25,026 nt of DNA from positions 1 to 25,026 of IMG/VR virus record IMGVR_UViG_3300025889_000887; one strand, 5' to 3'. The stretch comes from a virus. Of this stretch, positions 8,505 to 15,556 are shown in pieces. Within the stretch, counting starts at the first letter, position 1. Each line of letters starts with the position of its first letter. The notes under the pieces were generated by a model. It was not told where the DNA came from. It made no database searches and was given only the letters and a program-made list of their open reading frames with translations. The translations under genes and the position numbers were made by a program.

Positions 8505-9160
8505 TGAATATCCCGAATGTCCTCTGTTCTGCACCACTGTGAAATCCCTACAAATCCATCTACTATATATCCACCACCAGATTTTAGTAACAGGCCATGG
8601 ATAATTTCTTCGGGGTCTTGTTCAGAATCCCATGTTGCCTCGGTCTTTTCCCAGCCATCGATGGTGGCGAATTCGTACTGTTTCCCGTATAAGAGAGGCA
8701 TCGTTGCTTTACCAATGTGTTCGTAGTCATAGGGGCTTTCACCGGGGAAGTTTTCCTCGGAAGATTCGGCATAGCCACGGTCTTCCAATAGCCACCAGTT
8801 ATAATTATAGACACCCCAGCGTTCAACCCCGTTGTCGTCTCTGATCCACATGTCATGGTCATCACTGAAGCGTAAGGGTTTACTCTGTCTTTTACGATGT
8901 AGGCTCATCATCCGTCGTCCTTTGGATACAGGGACAGGTTTGTTCTCCAGAACCTCAACAGGTTTGCCAGACATCGAGATTACGTAATCTCCGACTTCGA
9001 CTTCGTTGATCTGTTTCCATGAAAGATCACCCATCAATATTAGAGTATCGCTGGCAAAACAGGTCATTGCTGGTGGCGGGGGTGGAGGTGGAGGAGGTGG
9101 CGGGGGTGGTGGTGGTGGCGGTGGAGTTAGTAGTCCGCCTACTAGAATAATATCAGGCAT
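8486..9160 (-). CDS. Polyproline-Hint domain protein
   Basis: A 224-residue protein. Residues 1-12 are short and hydrophobic, residues 13-30 are 18 consecutive prolines, and residue 34 is a Cys that begins a Hint (Hedgehog/intein) domain. Visible Hint blocks are block A (C34-FASDTLILMGDLSWKQI, then VEVGDYVIS), a block B-like SDDHDMW (99-105, His102) and a terminal block resembling YIVDGFVGIS (198-207). Where an intein would end in His-Asn followed by Cys/Ser/Thr, the residues here are Gly-Ile-Ser. Full splicing therefore looks unlikely, while the N-terminal acyl shift or cleavage at Cys34 remains possible. The gene lies 3 bases after a collar-type fibre and overlaps the sulfotransferase-like gene. 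What the domain releases or attaches is unknown; a tail-associated role is inferred from position. Confidence 0.8.
   Translation of the reverse strand: MPDIILVGGLLTPPPPPPPPPPPPPPPPPPAMTCFASDTLILMGDLSWKQINEVEVGDYVISMSGKPVEVLENKPVPVSKGRRMMSLHRKRQSKPLRFSDDHDMWIRDDNGVERWGVYNYNWWLLEDRGYAESSEENFPGESPYDYEHIGKATMPLLYGKQYEFATIDGWEKTEATWDSEQDPEEIIHGLLLKSGGGYIVDGFVGISQWCRTEDIRDIQWKGLP
9071..9124. repeat. 18-codon polyproline tract
   Basis: Read on the minus strand these 54 bases are 18 consecutive Pro codons using CCA, CCG, CCC and CCT in mixture. The mixed codons mean the protein run is maintained without a simple single-trinucleotide expansion. Runs this long strongly stall ribosomes and need EF-P, so the tract may also slow translation of the Hint protein. 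Confidence 0.95.
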
Positions 9161-9163
9161 GGG

Positions 9164-10363
9164 TTATGTCTTAATGATATAATTGAGAATAATTGTTGGC
9201 TGTACGTTGTTATGCGCCTCGTCATTAGCCCCTACTAGTGGAATATATGCCGGATTTTGTGCAAGACCGGATGATGATACACCGCCCTGACCACCGTTGC
9301 TGGTTTGTCTCTGGTAAGTGGCTGCTGTTGGTAATTCCCCGGGTGTTAGTGTATGGGTCTCAGCGCCGCCAGATGCACCAAGGGTATCGCCATTAACACC
9401 ACCAGATTGACCTGTGAGACGATCAGCAGAAGTACCACCCATGTCATCCTGACCAGCAACAAGGCGACCTCTAAGATCGGGGACGTTGAATGTTGTTGCC
9501 CCGTCACCAACACCATACGTGGTCCCGATGGCTGCAAACAGGGTTGCATAGGTTGATCTGCTGATTGCCTGACCATAAGAAAGGAGCCAGCCAGAAGGGG
9601 CCGTTGATCCTGCATAAGGCATAACAGAACCCGCTGGAACGGAAGGAGTAAAGCTTAGGTTTCCGCTGCCGTCTGTTTGAAGGACATCTCCAGATGAACC
9701 ATCTGCGGCAGGGAGCGAAAAGGTAACATTGGCTGAAACAGAGGTTGGTGCCTGTAGGGCGATGTAGTTTGAACTATCAGCATCAGCAAATCTTACATCA
9801 CTCTGGGCGTTCATGGTGATATTGCTGGAGAATGTTGAAGAACCAGATACAGCAATGCCTCCTCCAATGGAGACAGTTCCCGAAATTGCCACAGGAACTT
9901 TAATGTCAATCAAAGAGGTTCCCACGGATACATTAACCACGTTTGATGTGGATCGGATGCCGGGTGTTTCGATGTCACGTACTGAGACGCCATCACATAC
10001 AACACCGATACTCTGGCCTTGTGGGATAATTTGTCCAGAGCCCGTGGCGGTCTTCATGTTAACGGTGAAAGAACCAGATGTGGAATTACGAACATCGTAG
10101 CCTTTTGAAAGGGCAGGGATAAGGACATTGACGTTGCTGGTCAAGGTTCCCGAGATATCTAGGAATGCACTACGTGCCTGATCAGAAGCACCGTTCGACT
10201 GCGTCAGAGTAACATCAACAGATGATACGGTGATCGTGGTGTAGGCTGCGATAGAATCATCGACAAGATCAATGACGTTATCGTTAAGGACAGTGCCCCA
10301 TGTGTTTTCGTTTTGACCGGGGATCTGTTTTTCTAGTCTGATTCTGGATGTGTATGATGACAT
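9164..10363 (-). CDS. Tail fibre with phage collar domain
   Basis: A 399-residue protein. The N-terminal segment (KQIPGQNENTWGTVLNDNV) is the usual start of a marine phage fibre family. The middle is beta-rich, Ser/Thr/Val-rich sequence (about 60-240). Residues ~244-308 form a phage tail collar domain: SVMPYAGSTAPSGWLL, then an FNVPDLRGR signature followed by a Gly-rich loop. The C-terminus (NVQPTIILNYIIKT) is the typical collar-family end. Such proteins form the distal receptor-binding fibre. It starts 4 bases after the adaptor gene and is followed within 3 bases by the polyproline-Hint gene, so the Hint cassette sits directly behind a fibre. Confidence 0.85.
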   Translation of the reverse strand: MSSYTSRIRLEKQIPGQNENTWGTVLNDNVIDLVDDSIAAYTTITVSSVDVTLTQSNGASDQARSAFLDISGTLTSNVNVLIPALSKGYDVRNSTSGSFTVNMKTATGSGQIIPQGQSIGVVCDGVSVRDIETPGIRSTSNVVNVSVGTSLIDIKVPVAISGTVSIGGGIAVSGSSTFSSNITMNAQSDVRFADADSSNYIALQAPTSVSANVTFSLPAADGSSGDVLQTDGSGNLSFTPSVPAGSVMPYAGSTAPSGWLLSYGQAISRSTYATLFAAIGTTYGVGDGATTFNVPDLRGRLVAGQDDMGGTSADRLTGQSGGVNGDTLGASGGAETHTLTPGELPTAATYQRQTSNGGQGGVSSSGLAQNPAYIPLVGANDEAHNNVQPTIILNYIIKT

Positions 10364-10367
10364 GGTG

Positions 10368-11027
10368 TTAGTTACTTCCTGTTAAAGTGTTAGGGCCACC
10401 GGCTGGACTTGCTGGCATGGCCATGCTGTCCCTACGGGATCTACGTGCCTCGTTGTTCAGACCCTCAAGTTCTCGTTGATAAAAACTTTCCCACATGGTT
10501 GCGGCGGTTGGGTTCTTCATGAATAAGGTTGCCTCAACCATGGAACCGTAGTATAGGGCGTTTGAGCAGTACTGTGTGAAATAGTTTGTTTCCTGTGTTG
10601 ACGAAGCTAAAGCGGTTGGCTCGACCACATATGAAATTTCAACGGGATATGCTGATGCAGGAGCCGGTGCGATCAAGAGTTCGTTACCGTAGTTTGCATA
10701 ATATCTGGGTTCCCCTACCGAGGTACGGTCTGGCCAGTAATCATTTAGATATTCTTTGGTCTTCATGACCAGATTAATTCGGGAGCCGTTGCTGGTGATC
10801 GTCAAGTTTTTTACAATCAATGCGTTCGGTGGCTTCTGGTAAACAGGGGTCGAGACGACAAAGTTTGTTGTGGCAAAACTTGTCAAACCTAGTAAGTCTA
10901 CATCACGTGTCAGTCTATTCTCTGTACGTGAGATAAAATTAGGGATAGAGTCAACAAACTCGGAACCTGTGTTTTCCGCAGTTTCTTGAATCTGGGTTAC
11001 AAGGGATGAATAAGTTGTTACAGGCAT
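10368..11027 (-). CDS. Head-tail adaptor protein (SU10 adaptor-like)
   Basis: A 219-residue protein. The N-terminus (SSLVTQIQETAENTGSEFVDSIPNFISRTENRLTRD) is a helical pair followed by DLLGLTS and a beta region. The family is of the kind described for the phage SU10 adaptor and related proteins of podovirus-like phages, which sit between the portal and the tail. Further features are YWPDRTSVGEPRYYANYG and a later helical segment (QYCSNALYYGSMVEATLFM). The C-terminus is Arg/Ser-rich and disordered. The neighbours are a repeat-rich protein upstream and the collar fibre downstream. The adaptor assignment is from sequence pattern; a T7 gp11-like role is an alternative name for the same position. 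Confidence 0.65.
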   Translation of the reverse strand: MPVTTYSSLVTQIQETAENTGSEFVDSIPNFISRTENRLTRDVDLLGLTSFATTNFVVSTPVYQKPPNALIVKNLTITSNGSRINLVMKTKEYLNDYWPDRTSVGEPRYYANYGNELLIAPAPASAYPVEISYVVEPTALASSTQETNYFTQYCSNALYYGSMVEATLFMKNPTAATMWESFYQRELEGLNNEARRSRRDSMAMPASPAGGPNTLTGSN

Positions 11028-11078
11028 ACGATGATCCTATCATATATTATTAATATGAGCCAATTAGCTCTTGCAGCA

Positions 11079-11573
11079 CTAGGCAGCTATAGATTCCCAT
11101 GTAGTAGATACGTCAGAAGTCAGGGTCCATGTGGTTGATGTCTGGGAAACCGTGGTCCAGCTAGTGGTTACATCAGGTACAGGGAACCAGAAGAAAATCT
11201 TACCAACTTCAAATGTGCCTGTAACTCCGGTAACGGGGATATCTGCGTTAATACTAAACCCGGCGGTGCCAACTTCAAATGTACCTGCGACCCCTGATAC
11301 ATTATGGACATGATCAATCGAAGGTGTGACAGTGCCTACTGAGAATGTGCCCGTGATCCCGGTGACAGAGATATTTGAGTCTGTGGTAAAACTGGGTGTG
11401 CCTAGTTCAAATGTGGCAGAGGCACCTGATACATTGAGTTTTATTTCTGCGCCAGCAACAACAGAACCTAGTTGAAAGGTTGCTGATACACCGGTGACCG
11501 GAACCGCTACATCAATCGTTCTGATCGAAGATGAGAAAGGTATCTGGGAAAAGGGGGCGGTGGAAAAAGTCAT
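11079..11573 (-). CDS. Repeat-rich structural protein with five GTF/ATF beta repeats
   Basis: A 164-residue protein. After a short N-terminus, five related units of roughly 24 residues follow: VPVTGVSATFQLGS, LNVSGASATFELGT, ISVTGITGTFSVGT, HNVSGVAGTFEVGT and IPVTGVTGTFEVGK. The C-terminus carries a Trp/Thr/Ser motif repeated three times (TSWTTVSQTSTTW, then STTWESI). Such alternating V-x-V-x-G and GTF-x-VG patterns suggest stacked beta strands or a beta-solenoid, as in virion decoration or fibre proteins. It lies between the long repeat fibre (9-base gap) and the adaptor. The 51 bases before the adaptor gene are the widest gap in this module. Function is unknown. Confidence 0.7.
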   Translation of the reverse strand: MTFSTAPFSQIPFSSSIRTIDVAVPVTGVSATFQLGSVVAGAEIKLNVSGASATFELGTPSFTTDSNISVTGITGTFSVGTVTPSIDHVHNVSGVAGTFEVGTAGFSINADIPVTGVTGTFEVGKIFFWFPVPDVTTSWTTVSQTSTTWTLTSDVSTTWESIAA

Positions 11574-11582
11574 GGTGGGATC

Positions 11583-13196
11583 TTACGCCCCACTAAAATT
11601 ATTACGGGTACACTTTAGGGTGAATGAGAAGTTTCTGTCTGTTGCCGCAACCCCGGTTAGTTTGAATGCGAGAGCGTTACCCACGGAAACTATGTTGTTG
11701 CCTGTGGCTGTTGTAATTGCTTGTGTTGTACCGACTGCCAAGGCATTCAGACCTGTGACAGTGGTCTCTGTACCGGCGGCGCTGGTTGCAATAACAACAG
11801 AGGCCACGATTGCCCCGGCTGACAGTTTTCTTGAAAACGTATTTACTGTGAAAGTAAAGGGGGAATCGAGCACAAGAAATACTGGTGTGAATCCCGAATC
11901 AAGTTCGTCCCCGTATTGACCAGAGATTGCAAAAACTACATCTGTGTCAATTGAGGTGGCAACAATGTTTGTGGCAGAGAGAGCCACGGTATGGATATTT
12001 GTGGTTGCAGTAATGGTTGCAGCAATAATGTTCGTGGCCGACAGGTCTGGGGTATGAATGTTCGACGTTGCCGTTATTGTTGCTGCAATAAAGTTTGTCA
12101 CAGAGAGTAACGGCGTATGGATTGAGGTCGCTGTCACGCTACCTGCGGTGATGTTAGTCGCAGAGAGGGCGGGGGTATGTATCTTTGTTGTGGCCGTGAT
12201 TGTTGCCGCTAGGATATTTGTGGCGCTCAAAGCCGGAGTGTGAATGTTAGATGTGGCAGTGATCGTCGCAGCATTAAAGTTCGTCACAGATAAGGCTGGT
12301 GTGTGGATCGAGGTAGCTGTAACCGTACCTGCTACGATGTTTGTTGCTGATAATGCTGCTGTATGAATCTTTGTTGATGCAAAGATATTAGTTGCTGAGA
12401 CGTTTGTGACCGAGATCGCAGGAGTGTGGATCTTGGACGTTGCTGTGATTGTCGCAGCATTAAAGTTCGTCACAGATAGGGATGGCGTATGAATCGAGGT
12501 AGCTGTAACCGTACCTGCGATGATATTAGTTGCAGAGAGGACTGGGGTATGGATCTTTGTAGACGCAAAGATATTTGTGGCTGAGACGTTTGTGACCGAG
12601 ATCGCAGGGGTATGGATCTTGGACGTTGCTGTGATTGTCGCAGCGATGAAGTCCGTCACGGAGAGTGACGGGGTATGGATCGATGTGGCTGTGACAGTAC
12701 CTGCGATGATATTAGTCGCAGAGAGGACTGGGGTATGGATCTTTGTAGACGCAAAGATATTTGTGGCTGAGACATTTGTGACCGAGATTGCAGGAGTATG
12801 AATCTTGGACGTTGCAGTTACCGTGGCACCGGTGATATTTGTTGCTGAGACAGTCCCAGCAATACCAAGGTTACCAGAGGCATCTAGGTAGACAGATTTT
12901 CCGGCGGGATATCCACAGAAGACAACCTTGGTCCCTGCTGCCAGATTGACCACAGACCCACTGTTCGAGGAAGCCAAGATAGTGTCACGTGAGAGTACGG
13001 TGCCTGATGCGGTATAGGTACCGAGGCCCACTTCCCAGTCACCAGAGCCACTGTCTGAGATTACATAGTATGTGGTATTGGCATTACCAATTGCAGAAAA
13101 AGTATCAAAGCCCGTATACGAACCACTGAGCGTAACAGAGCCCGTTCCTGTGGTTGTCGTATCTTGCTTTACTCTGTCTTTGACAACGAGAGCCAT
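11583..13196 (-). CDS. Tail-fibre-like protein with 14 HTP repeats
   Basis: A 537-residue protein with three parts. Residues 1-~115 match a recurrent phage fibre N-terminal module (RVKQDTTTTGTGSVTLSG, GDWEVGLGTYTASG, LSRDTILASSNSGS). Residues 130-~416 consist of 14 copies of an IHTPxLSxTNxxAxTxTAT unit of about 20 residues. Within this, three 62-residue blocks (130-191, 192-253, 254-315) are nearly identical. Residues ~417-537 are a non-repetitive C-terminal domain (QYGDELDSGFTPVFLVLDS). The regular small-hydrophobic/Thr periodicity suggests a beta-helical or solenoid shaft. The layout of anchor, repetitive shaft and tip is that of a fibre or adhesin. The repeats should allow length changes by recombination. 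Confidence 0.75.
   Translation of the reverse strand: MALVVKDRVKQDTTTTGTGSVTLSGSYTGFDTFSAIGNANTTYYVISDSGSGDWEVGLGTYTASGTVLSRDTILASSNSGSVVNLAAGTKVVFCGYPAGKSVYLDASGNLGIAGTVSATNITGATVTATSKIHTPAISVTNVSATNIFASTKIHTPVLSATNIIAGTVTATSIHTPSLSVTDFIAATITATSKIHTPAISVTNVSATNIFASTKIHTPVLSATNIIAGTVTATSIHTPSLSVTNFNAATITATSKIHTPAISVTNVSATNIFASTKIHTAALSATNIVAGTVTATSIHTPALSVTNFNAATITATSNIHTPALSATNILAATITATTKIHTPALSATNITAGSVTATSIHTPLLSVTNFIAATITATSNIHTPDLSATNIIAATITATTNIHTVALSATNIVATSIDTDVVFAISGQYGDELDSGFTPVFLVLDSPFTFTVNTFSRKLSAGAIVASVVIATSAAGTETTVTGLNALAVGTTQAITTATGNNIVSVGNALAFKLTGVAATDRNFSFTLKCTRNNFSGA
11948..12809. repeat. Nested tandem repeats in fibre gene (186-bp higher order)
   Basis: The ~60-bp unit coding the HTP repeat fills this region. 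A higher-order period of exactly 186 bp is visible: GCTGAGACGTTTGTGACCGAG starts at 12394 and 12580, and a two-base variant starts at 12766. Three higher-order copies span about 12252-12809, followed by more diverged single units towards 11948. Confidence 0.9.
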
Positions 13197-13214
13197 GCTT
13201 GCCAGACTCCCTTT

Positions 13215-13634
13215 TTATACTAGTCGGATAATGGCTGTGGCAGCAGCAGCGGCTGGGAATTGGATTGTGAAGGTGCCATTTTCTACAGACTTGTTACCAC
13301 CGAAATCTAGGACTGCAACTGTTGAATTTGACTTGGACGAGTTATAGATCAGGCCGCCTCGGGCAGTGAAGGTTGCAGTGGTCCATGCCGTATTGCTTAC
13401 ATCAACAATTCCTACAGATCCATCTACTGTAACATCAACAATGGTTAAGATGTTTCCGCCTGCTGTGTAACCAATACCACTGACTTCTGCTGAAGTACTG
13501 TAGGTTGCGGTGCCAGAGCTTAAAGAAGCAGTGTCTGTGAATAAAGCGAGCTTGAAAGTATCGGCGTCAAAATCCTGATCGCCCAATAGAACCTGTTTCT
13601 TGAAAGAGATGCTCATTCCCTGTGAGATAGCCAT
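13215..13634 (-). CDS. Small structural protein (hypothetical virion protein)
   Basis: A 139-residue protein if started at the ATG at 13634 (MAISQGMSISFKK). An open frame continues upstream to 13670 but would overlap the previous gene, and a GGGAG stretch precedes the chosen ATG. The sequence is beta-rich: FDADTFKLALFTDTA, then VSGIGYTAGG, TWTTATFTARGGLIYN-like strands and a C-terminal TFTIQFPAAA. This pattern (KLALYT..., TGYTAGG, TFTARGA, AVLDFG, FTIQFP) recurs as an uncharacterised structural protein in environmental phages. It lies 8 bases after a small conserved gene and 18 bases before the repeat fibre. A virion location is likely; the exact role is not known. Confidence 0.75.
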   Translation of the reverse strand: MAISQGMSISFKKQVLLGDQDFDADTFKLALFTDTASLSSGTATYSTSAEVSGIGYTAGGNILTIVDVTVDGSVGIVDVSNTAWTTATFTARGGLIYNSSKSNSTVAVLDFGGNKSVENGTFTIQFPAAAAATAIIRLV

Positions 13635-13642
13635 GATTAGTT

Positions 13643-13978
13643 TTAACTCCCGATGGTTACAGTACCACACTGCACTGAGCCCGTGATTCTGCTTAATGAT
13701 ACCACTATGTTAAGATTTGAGACAAACGTTGTCATTGATGGATTCCATACAAGTGGGTTAACAGAAACAGGTGTCTCAGTCCGGGCATCCCTGAGAATAC
13801 GGGTTGGTCCAATACGTGGTGCTTGGTTTTGTGGATGGTTCTTGAGATCAAAAGCGCCATCGCTTTCTGAGAAGTGGACAACCATTCCAGTGCCCTGCTC
13901 CTTTACCCGCTGATCATAGGGGAACCTGAAACCGGATCTGTCGCTGATGAACCATGGGGATTTTCTGCTAGATACCAT
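13643..13978 (-). CDS. Small conserved phage protein with ISDRSGFRFPY motif
   Basis: A 111-residue protein. Its N-terminus (PWFISDRSGFRFPYDQRV) is a motif shared by short proteins in many phage neck modules, followed by a KNHPQNQ stretch that usually carries 'KHPQ'. The C-terminal half is beta-rich with no recognised domain. The start ATG overlaps the stop of the gp4-like adaptor (TAATG), which suggests the two are made together. No zinc ligands or catalytic residues are evident. Function is unknown; a neck or virion-assembly role is inferred from the neighbours. Confidence 0.7.
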   Translation of the reverse strand: MVSSRKSPWFISDRSGFRFPYDQRVKEQGTGMVVHFSESDGAFDLKNHPQNQAPRIGPTRILRDARTETPVSVNPLVWNPSMTTFVSNLNIVVSLSRITGSVQCGTVTIGS

Positions 13979-14652
13979 TAGACCACGACCCTGAAACGTG
14001 GGATGGCCCTGAATGGGGCACGTTGTCTGTCCTCTTGCATGGCGTTCTGCAGGGCTTCTTCATAAACTTGCTTTAAGAAAGCAACCCTGTCACCGGGTAC
14101 ACCGGGGCGCTTGATCGACATATAGTAGGCCAAGGCGTAAATAAGACACGGGAGAAAACGGAAAGGCACGTCGGCGGTGTCCACGGACTTTGTGAAGTCT
14201 TCGTATCTGCTGACGTTCCAGTATCTGAAAACGTCCGTGGAATTTTCCGGGACAGGCCATAGATAGACCTCGATGTTGTCACGCTTTCTATGGACAGCGT
14301 ACTGGGTTGGTCTTCCTTGTGTGCTCTTGTTTGGAAGCTCTTGGTAGTTGTCCATGGAAATTCTGGTTAGTTCGATGTCCGTGCCGGAGCGTCTGATCGA
14401 GGCTTCGGTGATGTCGATGATGTTCTGATCAAGATCGTAGCTCGTCTGGCCTTCAACGGTGGTCGTGGTTCCGAGCCCGGTCTTCCATAGGAGGATGCCA
14501 CGGTTCTGCCAGTCCGTGAGAATCAGGTTTAGACTGCGTCGGGCTGATCTGGGCTCTTTACCGAGATCTGATTCGCCACCGATCATGTCCAAGGCTTCAT
14601 CGATAATCTCATCGATGTCCATGTTGAATGTGGTAGTTCCTGATGTTGTCAT
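13978..14652 (-). CDS. P22 gp4-like tail accessory factor / head-tail adaptor
   Basis: A 224-residue protein with an N-terminal helical region (MDIDEIIDEALDMIGGESDLGKEPRSARRSLNLILTDWQNRG; the last part is the conserved 'LNxxLxxWQxxG' helix). A beta section follows (GQTSYDLDQNIIDI, AVHRKRDNIEVYLWPVP) and then a second helical section with YALAYYMSIKRPG. This matches the P22 gp4 family that attaches beneath the portal and closes the head after packaging. Some P22 gp4 relatives also carry muramidase activity, but no lysozyme motif is visible here. The C-terminus is Arg-rich (RAIPRFRVVV). It follows four small basic or Cys-rich genes and is TAATG-coupled to the next gene. Confidence 0.8.
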   Translation of the reverse strand: MTTSGTTTFNMDIDEIIDEALDMIGGESDLGKEPRSARRSLNLILTDWQNRGILLWKTGLGTTTTVEGQTSYDLDQNIIDITEASIRRSGTDIELTRISMDNYQELPNKSTQGRPTQYAVHRKRDNIEVYLWPVPENSTDVFRYWNVSRYEDFTKSVDTADVPFRFLPCLIYALAYYMSIKRPGVPGDRVAFLKQVYEEALQNAMQEDRQRAPFRAIPRFRVVV

Positions 14653-14659
14653 GATGGTA

Positions 14660-14917
14660 TTATGCCTTTCTAAATCTAGCTGTTTTTTCTGCTATACGTC
14701 TTGGTTGTTTGACCACTTGTTTTCCTGCTTTTGTTCCCTTTCGCTTTGCCCGAGTGGTTGCAGCATACTCAGAGGAACTAAGAGACTTAATAGCTTTCTC
14801 GGGGAGATATCTTTCCCCGGTTGCGTCTGCACCTTGTGTCGAAGGCTTACCAGATTTTGTTCGCCAGTTCTGTTTCGTCCAGTTCTTTAAACTCCTTTGA
14901 GATTTTTTAAGAGGCAT
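14660..14917 (-). CDS. Small basic protein, DUF5872-like
   Basis: An 85-residue, strongly basic protein. The N-terminal NWTKQNWRTKSGKPS, then GERYLPEKAI, then EYAATTRAKRKGTKAGKQ follow the pattern of a short family (labelled here DUF5872-like, from memory of the motif) found in marine viruses. No catalytic motif is seen; the high Lys/Arg content suggests nucleic acid binding. The start ATG overlaps the preceding stop as TAATG, and only 7 bases precede... the upstream side is shared with a second basic protein, while 7 bases separate its stop from the gp4-like gene. It may be packaged with DNA or act in assembly; both are inference. Confidence 0.65.
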   Translation of the reverse strand: MPLKKSQRSLKNWTKQNWRTKSGKPSTQGADATGERYLPEKAIKSLSSSEYAATTRAKRKGTKAGKQVVKQPRRIAEKTARFRKA

Positions 14918-15168
14918 TACTTGTAGCCCCCGCCTTCCTTTTTATATTGTCGGGCCAGCATCTGAGCTTTTCTTGCGGACCACTGTCCTGAACGTCCGCC
15001 CTTGTTACCGGCTTTTATTCTTTCAAAAATTTTCTTACGCATTCCCGGTTTTGTATAGTTGCCTGCCTCGTTCACACGAGAGACAGGACCGCCTTTTTTA
15101 TAAGAGGGCTTCTTCCTCTTTCCAGAGACTAGCTGCTTTGATACGCTGGATCTAGATATTACTGACAT
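14917..15168 (-). CDS. Small basic protein with VNEAGNYTKPGMRKKIFERIKAG motif region
   Basis: An 83-residue basic protein. A conserved centre (VNEAGNYTKPGMRKKIF) and a C-terminal segment (KGGRSGQWSARKAQMLARQY) match a short protein type common in marine phages and cyanophages. The N-terminus is Ser/Lys-rich with YKKGGPV, another aromatic-x-x-GGxV element. It sits between a Cys-rich protein (7-base gap) and a second basic protein to which it is TAATG-coupled. DNA or RNA binding is plausible from charge but not shown. No homologue of known function is recognised. Confidence 0.7.
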   Translation of the reverse strand: MSVISRSSVSKQLVSGKRKKPSYKKGGPVSRVNEAGNYTKPGMRKKIFERIKAGNKGGRSGQWSARKAQMLARQYKKEGGGYK

Positions 15169-15175
15169 GGTGGTG

Positions 15176-15556
15176 TTAGATAAACCTTTTGCCTAGCATT
15201 GTTTCGTCATCCTGTGGTTCCTCAATGTGGTCAATGATTGGACCACCCTTCATCCAAGAATCACATACGTTTTTTGCGAGACAACTAAAGTGAAACAGTT
15301 GACAGTAGCCAACGTCTTCTTCAGTGTCGCCGATACAATCGAGCATTGCCTTGGTCATGTTAAAGTAACCACAGTTTCCACATCGCTTATCAGAGATGTC
15401 TGTGGGTCCGTAAGAATGATCCTGAATAGCAGCTTCTTTATTGGCTTCGTTTAGGGTCTCATCTTGGGTTGCCGTGGGGCAAGAGATTTCAATTTCCTGT
15501 TCTTCATACTGTTCTGGTCCGTTTTCGATAATGACTGTGATCGTAGGCATACTCAT
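15176..15556 (-). CDS. Cys-rich small protein, possible metal or Fe-S binding
   Basis: A 126-residue acidic protein when started at the ATG at 15556. That ATG overlaps the upstream stop as TAATG and has GGAG 9 bases before it; an in-frame ATG at 15571 is possible but lies inside the previous gene. The C-terminal half holds six Cys: CGNCGYFN, then ...DCIG, then GYCQLFHFSCLAKNVCDSW. The pattern C-x2-C...C...C-x6-C-x4-C with an aromatic after the first pair is seen in short phage and cyanophage proteins. It suggests a zinc or iron-sulfur site. The N-terminal ~45 residues are Glu-rich and probably disordered. The ligand is not determinable from sequence. Confidence 0.7.
   Translation of the reverse strand: MSMPTITVIIENGPEQYEEQEIEISCPTATQDETLNEANKEAAIQDHSYGPTDISDKRCGNCGYFNMTKAMLDCIGDTEEDVGYCQLFHFSCLAKNVCDSWMKGGPIIDHIEEPQDDETMLGKRFI

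Noticed and set aside
8505-8537. GTG start of the sulfotransferase-like gene at 8537
   Set aside because: The ATG at 8504 has a better ribosome site and lies just before the conserved first strand; the GTG would lengthen the overlap with the Hint gene.
11028-11078. Possible terminator or promoter in the 51-base gap (GAGC/GCTC stem and AT-rich ATATTAATAATAT)
   Set aside because: The stem is only 4 bp with no T-tract, and no convincing -35/-10 pair with proper spacing was found.
11494-12801. Plus-strand open frames across the fibre genes (11494-11919, 12058-12243, 12520-12801)
   Set aside because: They are antisense frames of the repetitive fibre genes. Their repeated sequence mirrors the minus-strand repeat, and they have no ribosome sites or operon context.
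11948-12809. Repeats as a CRISPR array
   Set aside because: The repeats are contiguous, in-frame coding units without unique spacers and lie inside one long open frame.
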